A DNA stretch of 64,000 bases from Drosophila persimilis (Eukaryota; Arthropoda; Insecta; Diptera; Drosophilidae): NCBI RefSeq assembly GCF_003286085.1, contig NW_020825294.1:15894501-15958500 (forward strand). The letters run 5' to 3'. The notes under the pieces were generated by a model. The model was given only the letters and a program-made list of their open reading frames with translations, searched no databases and was not told the DNA's origin. The position numbers were made by a program, and so were the translations under genes. The first letter of the stretch is position 1. Each line of letters opens with the position of its first letter. Positions 45,875-58,161 of this stretch are shown here, piece by piece.

Positions 45875-47027
45875 TGTGACGGTGCTTCGGCCGGGGTATG
45901 CTCGTCGCGCCGCGTTCCACAGAAATTTGTTTGATCTCTCGTGGTTCAAGAATAAGGCGGGCTTGGATCGGTAATAAAAGAGATAGAGTTAATTTTATTG
46001 TTCTTAATGGTACAAAGTTTGGTAGTTGCGCGGGTGGTTTTCTGCTGGCTCGTCCTTCGGGGTCGTCCTTCGGGGTCGTCCTTCGGGGTCGGCCTTCCGG
46101 TGGGCCGCACGTGGCGGATGGTTGCGTGCGGGAACGGCTAGTCGTCTAGTCGGATCGGCGGAGGTCTCCTGCGCTCCGCGGGGAAGAGTGTTGCGGAGGG
46201 TTAATGCGCTCCGAGGAGGGATACTGTGGAGGAGAGTTAATGCGCTCCGAGGAGAAATAGTGTTGTGGAGGGTTAATGCGCTCCGAGGAGAATTAAATGT
46301 TGCGGAGGGTTAATGCGCTCCGAGGAGAATTAATGTTGCGGAGGGTTAATGCGCTCCGAGGAGAATTAATGTTGCGGAGGGTTAATGCGCTCCGAGGAGA
46401 ATTAATGTTGCGGAGGGTTAATGCGCTCCGAGGAGAATTAAATTTTGCGGAGGGTTAATGCGCTCCGAGGAGAATTAATGTTGCGGAGGGTTAATGCGCT
46501 CCGAGGAGAAGAAAGCTGTCGGAGGTTTAATGCGCTCCGAGGAGGATGGGAGGATCGCCGGGGCTGCTGGTGGCTGCTACTGATGCTTACCTCTCCACTG
46601 GCCGGAGCCGAACTGATGCTGATCGCTCTGGCGGAGCTCCTTTTATTTCCAAAACGCGGCTGATCTTACTGTCTGTCCCTAGCGCGTTGTGCTGAGGGGG
46701 CCCTAACGCGTTTGTACGGACCGGCTGATAGTGTGCCCGTTGGCGCGTGGGTTATGGTCACACTTGGGCCGGTCAGCTGTGGGTGTGCCCGTGGCTGGCT
46801 ATGCTACGGGCCCATTGGTGGGGATCAGCTGTGGTTTGTTTGTTTGTATTGTTTGTTTATTTATATATCTTTATTCTGTGGCAGGTCTTCATGTATTTGT
46901 CGCTTATGTTCTACTTATCCTATTAATACTTATTTTCTAATCTTCATGGCTTGTCTTGGTGTTTCTATTGATGTTGTTTTGGTGTTTGTGGCGCCTGCGC
47001 TTGGTCTTCCTGGCGCTGGGCGTCACA
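45875..47027 (-). repeat. Element D 5' LTR (right copy, 1153 bp)
   Basis: Same ends as the left LTR. It has about 10 minisatellite copies, a triplicated cgtccttcggggt strip (near 46065-46090), an extra ~28 bp near 46545, and lacks ~24 bp near 45940 that are present in the left copy. Confidence 0.9.
46180..46545 (+). repeat. 36-bp minisatellite in the right LTR of element D, about 10 copies
   Basis: Same unit as in the left LTR (gcggagggttaatgcgctcc core), with fewer copies and two 1-bp insertions (near 46297 and 46440) that break the frame. Confidence 0.9.
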
Positions 47028-47699
47028 GGACGCCCACTTTTCTATGCTGAGAGACATCTTATCTCCGCTGGCAGACAACTTATATCTGCTGACGAAATTC
47101 GTCTCTCCGCTGGCTGAAAACTTAACTCCGGCGGCGAGAAATTTATATCCCCTGCCGGACAACTAATCTCTGCTGACGAAATACGTCTTTCCGCTGGCGA
47201 AAAACTTATTTCTGGTGGCGGGAAATATATATGCGCTGGCTGACAGCTTATCTCCTCTGGCGGACAATTTGTCTCCCATGACGAACTACGTCTCTCCGCT
47301 GGCAGAAAACTTAACTCCGGTGTCGGGATATTTATATCCGCTGGCTTAAAACTTTTCTCCGCTGACAGACATTTTATCTTCGCTAGCAGACAATTTATCT
47401 TCGCTGACGAACTACGTTTCTCCACTGACGAACTACGTCTCTCCGCTGGCAGAAAACTTAGCTCCGGTGTCGGGAAATTTATATCCGCTGCCGGAAAGTT
47501 TGTCTCCGCTGAGAGACATCTTAACTGCGCTGGCAGACAATTTATCTCCGCTGACGAACTAAGTTTTTCCGCTGACGAACTACGTCTCTCCGCTGGCAGA
47601 AAACTTAACTCCGGTGTCGGGATATTTATATCCGCTGGCTTAAAACTTTTCTCCGCTGACAGACATTTTATCTTCGCTAGCAGACAATTAGTCTCCGCT

Positions 47700-49560
47700 A
47701 ACGAACTACGTTTCTCCGCTTAAGAACTACGTCCCTCCGCTGGCAGCAAACTTAACTCCGGTGTCGGGAAATTAAAATCAGCTAACGGAAAACTTTTCTC
47801 CGCTGAGAGACATCTTATCTCCTCTGGCAGACAACTTATCTCTGCTGACGAAATTCGTCTCTCCGCTGGCAGAAAACTTAACTCCGGCGGCGAAAAATTT
47901 ATATCCCCTGCCGGACAACTAATCTCTGCTGACGAAATACGTCTTTCCGCTGGCGAAAAACTTATTTCTGGTGGCGGGAAATATATATGCGGTGGCTGAC
48001 AACTTATCTCCTCTGGCGGACAATTTGTCTCCGCTGACGAACTACGCCTCTCCGCTGTAAGAAAACTTAGCTCCGGTGTCGGGAAATTTATATCCGCTGG
48101 CTAAAAACTTTTCTCCGCTGACAGACACCTTATCTTCGCTGACAGACAATTTATCTCCGCTGACGAACTACGTTTCTCCGCTTAAGAACTACGTCCCTCC
48201 GCTGGCAGAAAACTTAACTCCGGTGTCGGGAAATTAAAATCAGCTGACGGAACACTTTTCTATGCTGAGAGACATCTTATCTCCGCTGGCAGACAGCTTA
48301 TCTCTGCTGACGAAATTCGTCTCTCCGCTGGCTGAAAACTTAACTCCGGCGGCGAGAAATTTATATCCCCTGCCGGACAACTAATCTCTCCTGACGAAAT
48401 ACGTCTTTCCGCTGGCGAAAAACTTATTTCTGGTGGCGGGAAATATATATGCGCTGGCTGACAGCTTATCTCCTCTGGCGGACAATTTGTCTCCGCTGAC
48501 GAACTACGTCTCTCCGCTGTCAGAAAACTTAGCTCCGGTGTCGGGAAATTTATATCCGCTGGCTAAAAACTTTTCTCCGCTGACAGACATTTTATCTTCG
48601 CTAGCAGACAATTAGTCTCCGCTAACGAACTACGTTTCTCCGCTTAAGAACTACGTCCCTCCGCTGGCAGCAAACTTAACTCCGGTGTCGGGAAATTAAA
48701 ATCAGCTAACGGAAAACTTTTCTCCGCTGAGAGACATCTTATCTCCTCTGGCAGACAACTTATCTCTGCTGACGAAATTCGTCTCTCCGCTGGCAGAAAA
48801 CTTAACTCCGGCGGCGAAAAATTTATATCCCCTGCCGGACAACTAATCTCTGCTGACGAAATACGTCTTTCCGCTGGCGAAAAACTTATTTCTGGTGGCG
48901 GGAAATATATATGCGGTGGCTGACAACTTATCTCCTCTGGCGGACAATTTGTCTCCGCTGACGAACTACGCCTCTCCGCTGTAAGAAAACTTAGCTCCGG
49001 TGTCGGGAAATTTATATCCGCTGGCTAAAAACTTTTCTCCGCTGACAGACACCTTATCTTCGCTGACAGACAATTTATCTCCGCTGACGAACTACGTTTC
49101 TCCGCTTAAGAACTACGTCCCTCCGCTGGCAGAAAACTTAACTCCGGTGTCGGGAAATTAAAATCAGCTGACGGAACACTTTTCTATGCTGAGAGACATC
49201 TTATCTCCGCTGGCAGACAGCTTATCTCTGCTGACGAAATTCGTCTCTCCGCTGGCTGAAAACTTAACTCCGGCGGCGAGAAATTTATATCCCCTGCCGG
49301 ACAACTAATCTCTCCTGACGAAATACGTCTTTCCGCTGGCGAAAAACTTATTTCTGGTGGCGGGAAATATATATGCGCTGGCTGACAGCTTATCTCCTCT
49401 GGCGGACAATTTGTCTCCGCTGACGAACTACGTCTCTCCGCTGTCAGAAAACTTAGCTCCGGTGTCGGGAAATTTATATCCGCTGGCTAAAAACTTTTCT
49501 TCGCTGACAGACACCTTATCTCCGCTGGCAGACAATTTATCTCCGCTGACGAACTACGTT
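47700..49560 (+). repeat. Higher-order repeat, period 924 bp (44 x 21)
   Basis: Segments starting near 47700 and 48624 match through their full length, for example the gcggtggctgac variant at 47990 and 48914 and the open frames at 48433 and 49357. Confidence 0.85.
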
Positions 49561-50399
49561 TCTCCGCTTAAGAACTAAGTCCCTCCGCTGGCAGAAAACT
49601 TAACTCCGGTGTCGGGAAAATAAAATCAGCTGAAGGAACACTTTTCTATGCTGAGAGACATCTTATCTCCGCTGGCAGACAACTTATCTCTGCTGACGAA
49701 ATTCGTCTCTCCGCTGGCTGAAAACTTAACTCCGGCGGCGAGAAATTTATATCCCCTGCCGGACAACTAATCTCTCCTGACGAAATACGTCTTTCCGCTG
49801 GCGAAAAACTTATTTCTGGTGGCGGGAAATATATATGCGCTGGCTGACAGCTTATCTCCTCTGGCGGACAATTTGTCTTCGCTGACGAACTACGTCTCTC
49901 CGCTGGCAGAAAACTTAACTCCGGTGTCGGGAAATTTATATCCGCTGGCTTAAAACTTTTCTCCGCTGACAGACACCTTATCTTCGCTAGCAGACAATTT
50001 ATCTCCGCTGACGAACTACGTTTCTCCACTGACGAGCTACGTTTCTCCGCTGACGAACTACGTCTCTCCACTGGCAGAAAACTTAACTCCGGTGTCGGGA
50101 AATTTATATCCGCTGGCTTAAAACTTTTCTCCGCTGACATACACCTTATCTTCGCTGGCAGACAATTTATCTTCGCTAACGAACTAAGTTTCTCCGCTGA
50201 CGAACTACGTCTCTCCACTGGCAGAAAACTTAACTCCGGTGTCGGGAAATTTATATCCGCTGGCTTAAAACTTTTCTCCGCTGACAGACACCTTATCTTC
50301 GCTAGCAGACAATTTATCTCCGCTGACGAACTACGTTTCTCCGCTGGCTGAAAACTTAACTCCGGCGGCGAGAAATTTATATCCCCTGCCGGACAACTA

Positions 50400-51060
50400 A
50401 TCTCTGCTGACGAAATACGTCTTTCCGCTGGCGAAAAACTTATTTCTGGTGGCGGGAAATATATATGCGGTGGCTGACAACTTATCTCCTCTGGCGGACA
50501 ATTTGTCTCCGCTGACGAACTACGTCTCTCCGCTGTCAGAAAACTTAGCTCCGGTGTCGGGAAATTTATATCCGCTGGCTAAAAACTTTTCTCCGCTGAC
50601 AGACACCTTATCTCCGCTGGCAGACAATTTATCTTCGCTAACGAACTAAGTTTCTCCGCTGACGAACTACGTCTCTCCGCTGGCTGAAAACTTAAATCCG
50701 GCGGCGAGAAATTTATATCCCCTGCCGGACAACTAATCTCTGCTGACGAAATACGTCTTTCCGCTGGCGAAAAACTTATTTCTGGTGGCGGGAAATATAT
50801 ATGCGGTGGCTGACAACTTATCTCCTCTGGCGGACAATTTGTCTCCGCTGACGAACTACGTCTCTCCGCTGTCAGAAAACTTAGCTCCGGTGTCGGGAAA
50901 TTTATATCCGCTGGCTAAAAACTTTTCTCCGCTGACAGACACCTTATCTCCGCTGGCAGACAATTTATCTCCGCTGACGAACTACGTTTCTCCGCTTAAG
51001 AACTACGTCCCTCCGCTGGCAGAAAACTTAACTCCGGTGTCGGGAAATTAAAATCAGCTG
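50400..51060 (+). repeat. Higher-order repeat, period 336 bp (16 x 21)
   Basis: Segments starting at 50449 and 50785 carry the same sequence of variants. The related segment near 53468 recurs at 54266, a spacing of 798 bp (38 x 21). Confidence 0.8.
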
Positions 51061-54000
51061 ACGGAACACTTTTCCAATCTCCAATTTGTCTCCGCTGACG
51101 AACTACGTCTCTCCGCTGGCAGAAAACTTAGCTCCGGTGTCGGGAAATTTATATCCGCTGGCTTAAAACTTTTCTCCGCTGACAGACACCTTATCTTCGC
51201 TAGCAGACAATTTATCTCCGCTGACGAACTACATTTCTCCACTGACGAACTACGTTTCTCCGCTGACGAACTACGTCTCTCCGCTGGCAGAAAACTTAGC
51301 TCCGGTGTCGGGAAATTTATATCCGCTGCCGGAAAACTTTTCTCCGCTGAGAGACATCTTATCTCCGCTGGCAGACAATTTATCTCCGCTGACGAACTAC
51401 GTTTCTCCACTGACGAGCTACGTTTCTCCGCTGACGAACTACGTCTCTCCACTGGCAGAAAACTTAACTCCGGTGTCGGGAAATTTATATCCGCTGGCTT
51501 AAAACTTTTCTCCGCTGACAGACACCTTATCTTCTCTAGCAGACAATTTATCTCCGCTGACGAACTACGTTTCTCCACTGACGAGCTACGTTTCTCCGCT
51601 GACGAACTACGTCTCTCCACTGGCAGAAAACTTAACTCCGGTGTCGGGAAATTTATATCCGCTGGCTTAAAACTTTTCTCCGCTGACAGACACCTTATCT
51701 TCGCTAGCAGACAATTTATCTCCGCTGACGAACTACGTTTCTCCACTGACGAACTACGTTTCTCCGCTGACGAACTACGTCTCTCCGCTGGCAGAAAACT
51801 TAGCTCCGGTGTCGGGAAATTTATATCCGCTGCCGGAAAACTTTTCTCCGCTGAGAGACATCTTAACTGCGCTGGCAGACAATTTATCTCCGCTGATGAA
51901 CTAAGTTTTTCCGCTGACGAACTACGTCTCTCCGGTGGCAGAAAACTTAACTCCGGTGTCGGGAAATTAAAATCAGCTGACGGAACACTTTTCTATGCTG
52001 AGAGACATCTTATCTCCGCTGGCAGACAGCTTATCTCTGCTGACGAAATTCGTCTCTCCGCTGGCTGAAAACTTAACTCCGGCGGCGAGAAATTTATATC
52101 CCCTGCCGGACAACTAATCTCTCCTGACGAAATACGTCTTTCCGCTGGCGAAAAACTTATTTCTGGTGGCGGGAAATATATATGCGCTGGCTGACAGCTT
52201 ATCTCCTCTGGCGGACAATTTGTCTCCGCTGACGAGCTGCGTTTCTCCACTGACGAGCTACGTTTCTCCGCTGACGAACTACGTCTCTCCACTGGCAGAA
52301 AACTTAACTCCGGTGTCGGGAAATTTATATCCGCTGGCTTAAAACTTTTCTCCGCTGACAGACACCTTATCTTCGCTAGCAGACAATTTATCTCCGCTGA
52401 CGAACTACGTTTCTCCACTGACGAGCTACGTTTCTCCGCTGACGAGCTACGTCTCTCCACTGGCAGAAAACTTAACTCCGGTGTCGGGAAATTTATATCC
52501 GCTGGCTTAAAACTTTTCTCCGCTGACAGACACCTTATCTTCGCTAGCAGACAATTTATCTCCGCTGACGAACTACGTTTCTCCACTGACGAGCTACGTT
52601 TCTCCGCTGACGAACTACGTCTCTCCACTGGCAGAAAAATTAACTCCGGTGTCGGGAAATTTATATCCGCTGGCTTAAAACTTTTCTCCGCTGAACTACA
52701 CCTTATCTTCGCTGGCAGACAATTTATCTTCGCTGACGAACTAAGTTTCTCCGGTGACGAACTACGTCTCTCCACTGGCAGAAAACTTAACTCCGGTGTC
52801 GGGAAATTTATATCCGTTGGCTTAAAACTTTTCTCCGCTGACAGACACCTTATCTTCGCTAGCAGACAATTTATCTTCGCTGACGAACTAAGTTTCTCCA
52901 CTGACGAACTACGTCTCTCCACTGGAAGAAAACTTAACTCCGGTGTCGGGAAATTTATATCCGCTGGCTTAAAACTTCTCTCCGCTGACATACACCTTAT
53001 CTTCGCTAGCAGACAATTTATCTCCGCTGACGAACTACGTTTCTCCACTGACGAACTACGTTTCTCCGCTGACGAACTACGTCTCTCCGCTGGCAAAAAA
53101 CTTAGCTCCGGTGTCGGGAAATTTATATCCGCTGGCTAAAAACTTTTCTCCGCTGACAGACACCTTATCTCCGCTGGCAGACAATTTATCTCCGCTGACG
53201 AACTACGTTTCTCCGCTTAAGAGCTACGTCCCTCCGCTGGCAGAAAACTTAACTCCGGTGTCGGGAAATTAAAATCAGCTGACGGAACACTTTTCTATGC
53301 TGAGAGACATCTTATCTCCGCTGGCAGACAACTTATCTCTGCTGACGAAATTCCTCTCTCCGCTGGCTGAAAACTTAACTCCGGCGGCGAGAAATTTATA
53401 TCCCCTGCCGGACAACTAATCTCTGCTGACGAAATACGTCTTTCCGCTGGCGAAAAACTTATTTCTGGTGGCGGGAAATATATATGCGGTGGCTGACAAC
53501 TTATCTCCTCTGGCGGACAATTTGTCTCCGCTGACGAACTACGTCTCTCCGCTGTCAGAAAACTTAGCTCCGGTGTCGGGAAATTTATATCCGCTGGCTA
53601 AAAACTTTTCTCCGCTGACAGACACCTTATCTCCGCTGGCAGACAATTTATCTCCGCTGACGAACTACGTTTCTCCGCTTAAGAACTAAGTCCCTCCGCT
53701 GGCAGAAAACTTAACTCCGGTGTTGGGAAAATAAAATCAGCTGACGGAACACTTTTCTATGCTGAGAGACATCTTATCTCCGCTGGCTTAAAACTTTTCT
53801 CCGCTGACAGACACCTTATCTTCGCTAGCAGACAATTTATCTCCGCTGACGAACTACGTTTCTCCGCTGACGAACTACGTCTCTCCGCTGGCAGAAAACT
53901 TAGCTCCGGTGTCGGGAAATTTATATCCGCTGCCGGAAAACTTTTCTCCGCTGAGAGACATCTTAACTGCGCTGGCAGACAATTTATCTCCGCTGATGAA

Positions 54001-55204
54001 CTAAGTTTTTCCGCTGACGAACTACGTCTCTCCGCTGGCAGAAAACTTAACTCCGGTGTCGGGAAATTAAAATCAGCTGACGGAATACTTTTCTATGCTG
54101 TGAGACATCTTATCTCCGCTGGCAGACAACTTATCTCTGCTGACGAAATTCCTCTCTCCGCTGGATGAAAACTTAACTCCGGCGGCGAGAAATTTATATC
54201 CCCTGCCGGACAACTAATCTCTGCTGACGAAATACGTCTTTCCGCTGGCGAAAAACTTATTTCTGGTGGCGGGAAATATATATGCGGTGGCTGACAACTT
54301 ATCTCCTCTGGCGGACAATTTGTCTCCGCTGACGAACTACGTCTCTCCGCTGTCAGAAAACTTAGCTCCGGTGTCGGGAAATTTATATCCGCTGGCTAAA
54401 AACTTTTCTCCGCTGAGAGACATCTTATCTCCGCTGGCAGACAGCTTATCTCTGCTGACGAAATTCGTCTCTCCGCTGGCTGAAAACTTAACTCCGGCGG
54501 CGAGAAATTTATATCCCCTGCCGGACAACTAAGCTCTGCTGACGAAATACGTCTTTCCGCTGGCGAAAAACTTATTTCTGGTGGCGGGAATATATATATG
54601 CGCTGGCTGACAACTTATCTCCTCTGGCGGACAATTTGTCTCCGCTGACGAACTACGATTCTCCGCTGGCAGAAATCTTATCTCCGGCGGCGGGAAATTT
54701 ATATCCCCTGGCGGACAATTTATCACCGCTGACGAACTACGTTTCTCCGCTGGCTGAAAATTTATCTCCGCTGGCAGAAAATTTATCTCCGGCGGCGAGG
54801 AATTTAGATCCCCTGCCGGACATCTTATATCTGCTGAAAAACTACATCTCTCCGCTGGCGGAAATCTTATCTAAGTTGGCGGGAAATTTGTATCCGCTGC
54901 CGGAAAACTTCTCTCCAGAGGGGGGAATTTATATCCCTTGCCGGACAACTTATCTCCGCTGACGAACTACTTTTCTCCTCCGGCAGAAAACCTTTCTCCG
55001 CTGGCAGAACATTTACCTCCGGTGGCGGGAACTTTATATCCCCTGCCGGACATCTTATCTCGGCTGACAAAATACATATCTTCGCTGCCGGAAAACTTAT
55101 TTCCGGTGGCGGGAAATTTATATCCCCTGCCGGACAACTTATCTCTGCTGACGAAATACGTCTCTCCGCTTGCAGAAAACGTATCTCCGGCGGCGAGAAA
55201 TTTA

Positions 55205-55464
55205 TGTGGGGATCCTTGGTGAGCTCCCTACAAGTGAGTAAGAATCCGCTCCAGAAACTCCATCAAATATAAGCCACACGTCGTTGTATTGTCTTTATTT
55301 TAATAATGGTTACAATAAGTTTCTTTTTTCTTAACACGTTCTTCTCTGCACGTCTACTCGCTCCCGCAGTCGAACTCTTACTTAGCTATCGATATATCTT
55401 CCTCTCATACCCTTGACTATACCTAGCGATAGATCGATACTCATTAAAGGGCTGCCAACCCTAC
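55205..55464 (-). repeat. Element A' 3' LTR
   Basis: About 260 bp, TGTGGGG at the left and CCCTACC at the right, so both termini have one change from the A LTR. It sits at the same position in a satellite monomer as the left end of element A. Confidence 0.85.
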
Positions 55465-57932
55465 CTTCGGCCGTCCTGACTCATCATTCGACCCGAATGA
55501 TTGAGACCACATCTTCATATACTCTGCCACCGTATTGGTCTTCAAAGGCCCTTCACCATCACCCACTTTCTCAACAATGTACCGTCCATGTCTTAGTTTA
55601 CGCGTCACAATATAAGGACCCAAGAATCTTCCCTTTAGTTTCAATCTGGCTCCAAATTGGTTGCGCTTAATAGCTACCATATCATTAACTTGGTACTCTT
55701 TTTCTGGTTTCCGGGACTTGTTGAACGACTTGCAATTTTCATTTTGTATCTGCACTATGGCTATCTGGCGAATTTCTTCTTTATCCTGCTGCAGCTCTAA
55801 AATATACTCTTCCTCTACAAGATTTTCTAAGTCACTGCCATACTTTGTCCTCATTTTTATGCCTGTCAAAATCTTAAATGGGGATATCTTGGTACTTCTC
55901 GGAGGAGTGGAGTTTATAAACAATTGTACCCTACCAACATGCTTGTACCAGGATCTTTCGGATCTTCTGCGCAAAGCTTTGTTAACATAGTAGTAAAGAC
56001 CTTATTAATTCGTTATACCTGTCCATTACCACGCGGCACTCCTGCCGCTATCAGCAAATGTTGGATATCCTGTTCCTTACAATATTCCTCGAAAACATTA
56101 GCAGTAAATGCAGTGCCTCTATCTGTGATCACACGCTTCGGGTTTTCAAAAACTTCGCCCTGTTTCTGCAACCTATCAACCACATCATCAGCGCCTGTAC
56201 TCTTTGTTGGATAAAGCCAGACAAATTTAGAAAAAGCGTCGACAACTACTAGGACGTGGTTATACTGTTTCTTAGTCAACTCCATCGGTCCAATATGGTC
56301 AATATGATACGTTTGCAAAGGCTCATCAGATTTGTCAATTACATTCAAATACCCTTCTTTCTTTCCACATTTTGCGTCGCTCACAATGCACTCCACACAC
56401 GACTTAACAATCCTATCCACTTTTCCTAACAACTCTGGAATAAAGTATTCGCGCTGCACTAAATCGATAGTTCTTTTGACACCAAAATGACCCTGACGAT
56501 GAGCAATCATTATGATTTCGCTTTCCATCCCAGATGGTATTACGATCAACTCTTTAACTGGATCCTTGTGCAAAATGTCATACTTCAAATAAAAGTCGTC
56601 GTAAGAACCCGACTCTAGCACCTTACAAATTGCTGATATCCAAATATCCTGACGTTGAGCCTGCTTTATTCGATGTCTCAGTGAATCTTCCAACAACAAA
56701 CAATGCACTCTACTCAATGCATCGACGTGTTTCATCTTTGTCCCTGAACGATGCTCAATTTCATAATCGAAGTCCTGAAGAAAAATGGCCCAACGAGATA
56801 CCTTAACTGGAACATCTTGTTTCCTCATCGTTAACGCAAAAGCATTACAGTCAGTAATAATTTTTATCTTTCTCCCAAGCAAATACACTCTCCACTTCTT
56901 TAAAGCCTGCACTATAGCGAGTACTTCAAGCTCGTATGAAGGATACTTTTCTTCAGCTGGGGTTGTCTTACGACTCATATATTCTACCGGGTGGAAACAT
57001 TGATCCTCTGAGTGCATTTGCAAAAGTATGGCTCCATACCCATACATACTTGCATCGCAGTGAACTTCAGTTTTTCCTTTCTGATTAAACAACTTTAAAA
57101 CAGGAGAACAAGATAAATAAACTTTCAACTGATTGAATGATGCCAACTCTTCTTCACCCATTTTGAAAGAAACATCCTTTTTCATTAAGTTTGTCAGTGG
57201 TCTGGCCACGACAGCAAAATCCTTAACAAATCTACGGAAATAGGAAGTTAGGCCCAAATAGCGTTGAACTTGTTTCCTGTCTCTCGGAATTGGAAAATTT
57301 TCAACTGCCGAAGTTTTATCTTGAGATGGTCGTATCGTTGAATTCTCTATTATGTAACCCAATAAATTAACCTTGCGCTGTAACACTTGCGATTTCTCCC
57401 ATTTTATGCGTAATCCTGAAATCTCTGCGATACTCAACACCTTCTGTACTTTTTCAAGTCCTTCTTGCACATCCTTTGATGGAATATTAATATCGTCCAT
57501 ATACAAAATCAAAATACCGTCATCACGTCTGAAAACCGCATATATGTACCTCATAAATACTGGAGGGGAGTTATTCATCCCAAATGGTACATAATTAAAT
57601 TCATACTGTCCGCTCTGTGTGACAAAAGAGGTATATTTACGAGAATCCTCATGTACTGGCACGTGAAAAAACCCATTAGACAAATCCAACGTAGTGAAAA
57701 TACGTCCTTCCTGGAGCTTGAGTAAAACATCGTCGATTAACGCCATCGGAAAATTGTCACGAATTATCTTTTCGTTAAGTTTTTTATAATCACAACAAAG
57801 TCTTTTTGAGCCATCCTTCTTGGCGACAAGCACTACAGGGGACGAGTATTCAGAAACACTATGGCGAATTATTCCTTCCTTTAACCAATCCCTGACCTGC
57901 TTATCGACTTTTTCATTGTCCACATTGTCCAC
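55465..57932 (-). pseudogene. Element A' pol: RT, RNase H and integrase
   Basis: From 57932 a single frame of 639 codons covers RT (YEFNYVPFGM, YMDDINIPS), RNase H (HCDASMYGYG, YPSYELEVLAI), the H2C2 region, and the integrase core up to NGQV, where a TAA replaces a Glu codon (56010-56012). It lacks the RT-RNase H frame break and the nonsense codon seen in A, so it shows the ancestral state at those sites. In the RT, three codons before DDGILILYMDD are missing. After the stop, a 4-bp insertion near 55953 shifts the frame before the C-terminal part (55974-55465), which runs into the LTR. Confidence 0.85.
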
Positions 57933-58161
57933 GACAGTATCTGATGGAACGTCTTTTCCAATTCATCAATTGCGCTCCCCGAATCCGGAGGCCTGCTCCC
58001 TTGGGTATCACTATGTTGAATGAACTCTAGATTTCGGCTTCCTTTAGTGAAACTACTGCTAACCTCCCCTTGACGGATGTCATTTATTGAATGAAAGAAA
58101 ACTCCTTTCTTCCCTATGCTTGCACTAACAAAATCAAGAACATCACTTCCAATTACACCTT
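57933..58161 (-). pseudogene. Element A' remnant upstream of RT
   Basis: About 230 bp matching element A around 16500-16760 in two pieces, with internal deletions. It includes HSINDIRQG and DVLDFVSASIGK-type segments. It ends exactly at the E LTR. Confidence 0.7.

Larger units (their letters stand above)
39871..47027 (-). mobile_element. Element D: Osvaldo-like Ty3/gypsy element with minisatellite-bearing LTRs
   Basis: 7157 bp on the minus strand. Both LTRs have TGTGACG/CGTCACA ends but unequal lengths (1332 and 1153 bp). There is a lysine-type primer site, a purine tract before the 3' LTR, and gag and pol with several breaks. Long LTRs, a Lys primer site and the RT sequence suggest the Osvaldo/Ulysses group. 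I see no target-site duplication. Confidence 0.85.
47028..55204 (+). repeat. 21-bp satellite, block 5
   Basis: The longest block. It holds higher-order repeats of 924, 336 and 798 bp. The longest stop-free run is on the minus strand (51993-53096, 367 codons) and is made only of heptapeptides. The last 600 bp (54600-55204) are more diverged, with monomers like those at the far left edge of block 1. Confidence 0.95.
55205..58161 (-). mobile_element. Element A': second, 5'-truncated copy of the element A family
   Basis: It contains a 3' LTR (55205-55464) and pol of the same family as element A, about 95% similar by eye. It stops at 58161, where the LTR of element E begins; gag and the 5' LTR are missing. 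A deletion of about 180 bp near 57930 removes part of the pol N-terminal region. Confidence 0.88.

Noticed and set aside
7464-55204. Dozens of open frames of 60-367 codons in the satellite, on both strands
   Set aside because: They are produced by the 21-bp period, which keeps any stop-free frame open. Both strands are open in the same place, and the translations are simple heptad repeats without domains.
7464-55204. CRISPR-like array of short repeats
   Set aside because: There are no unique spacers and no cas genes, the repeats are contiguous, and the context is clearly eukaryotic transposons.
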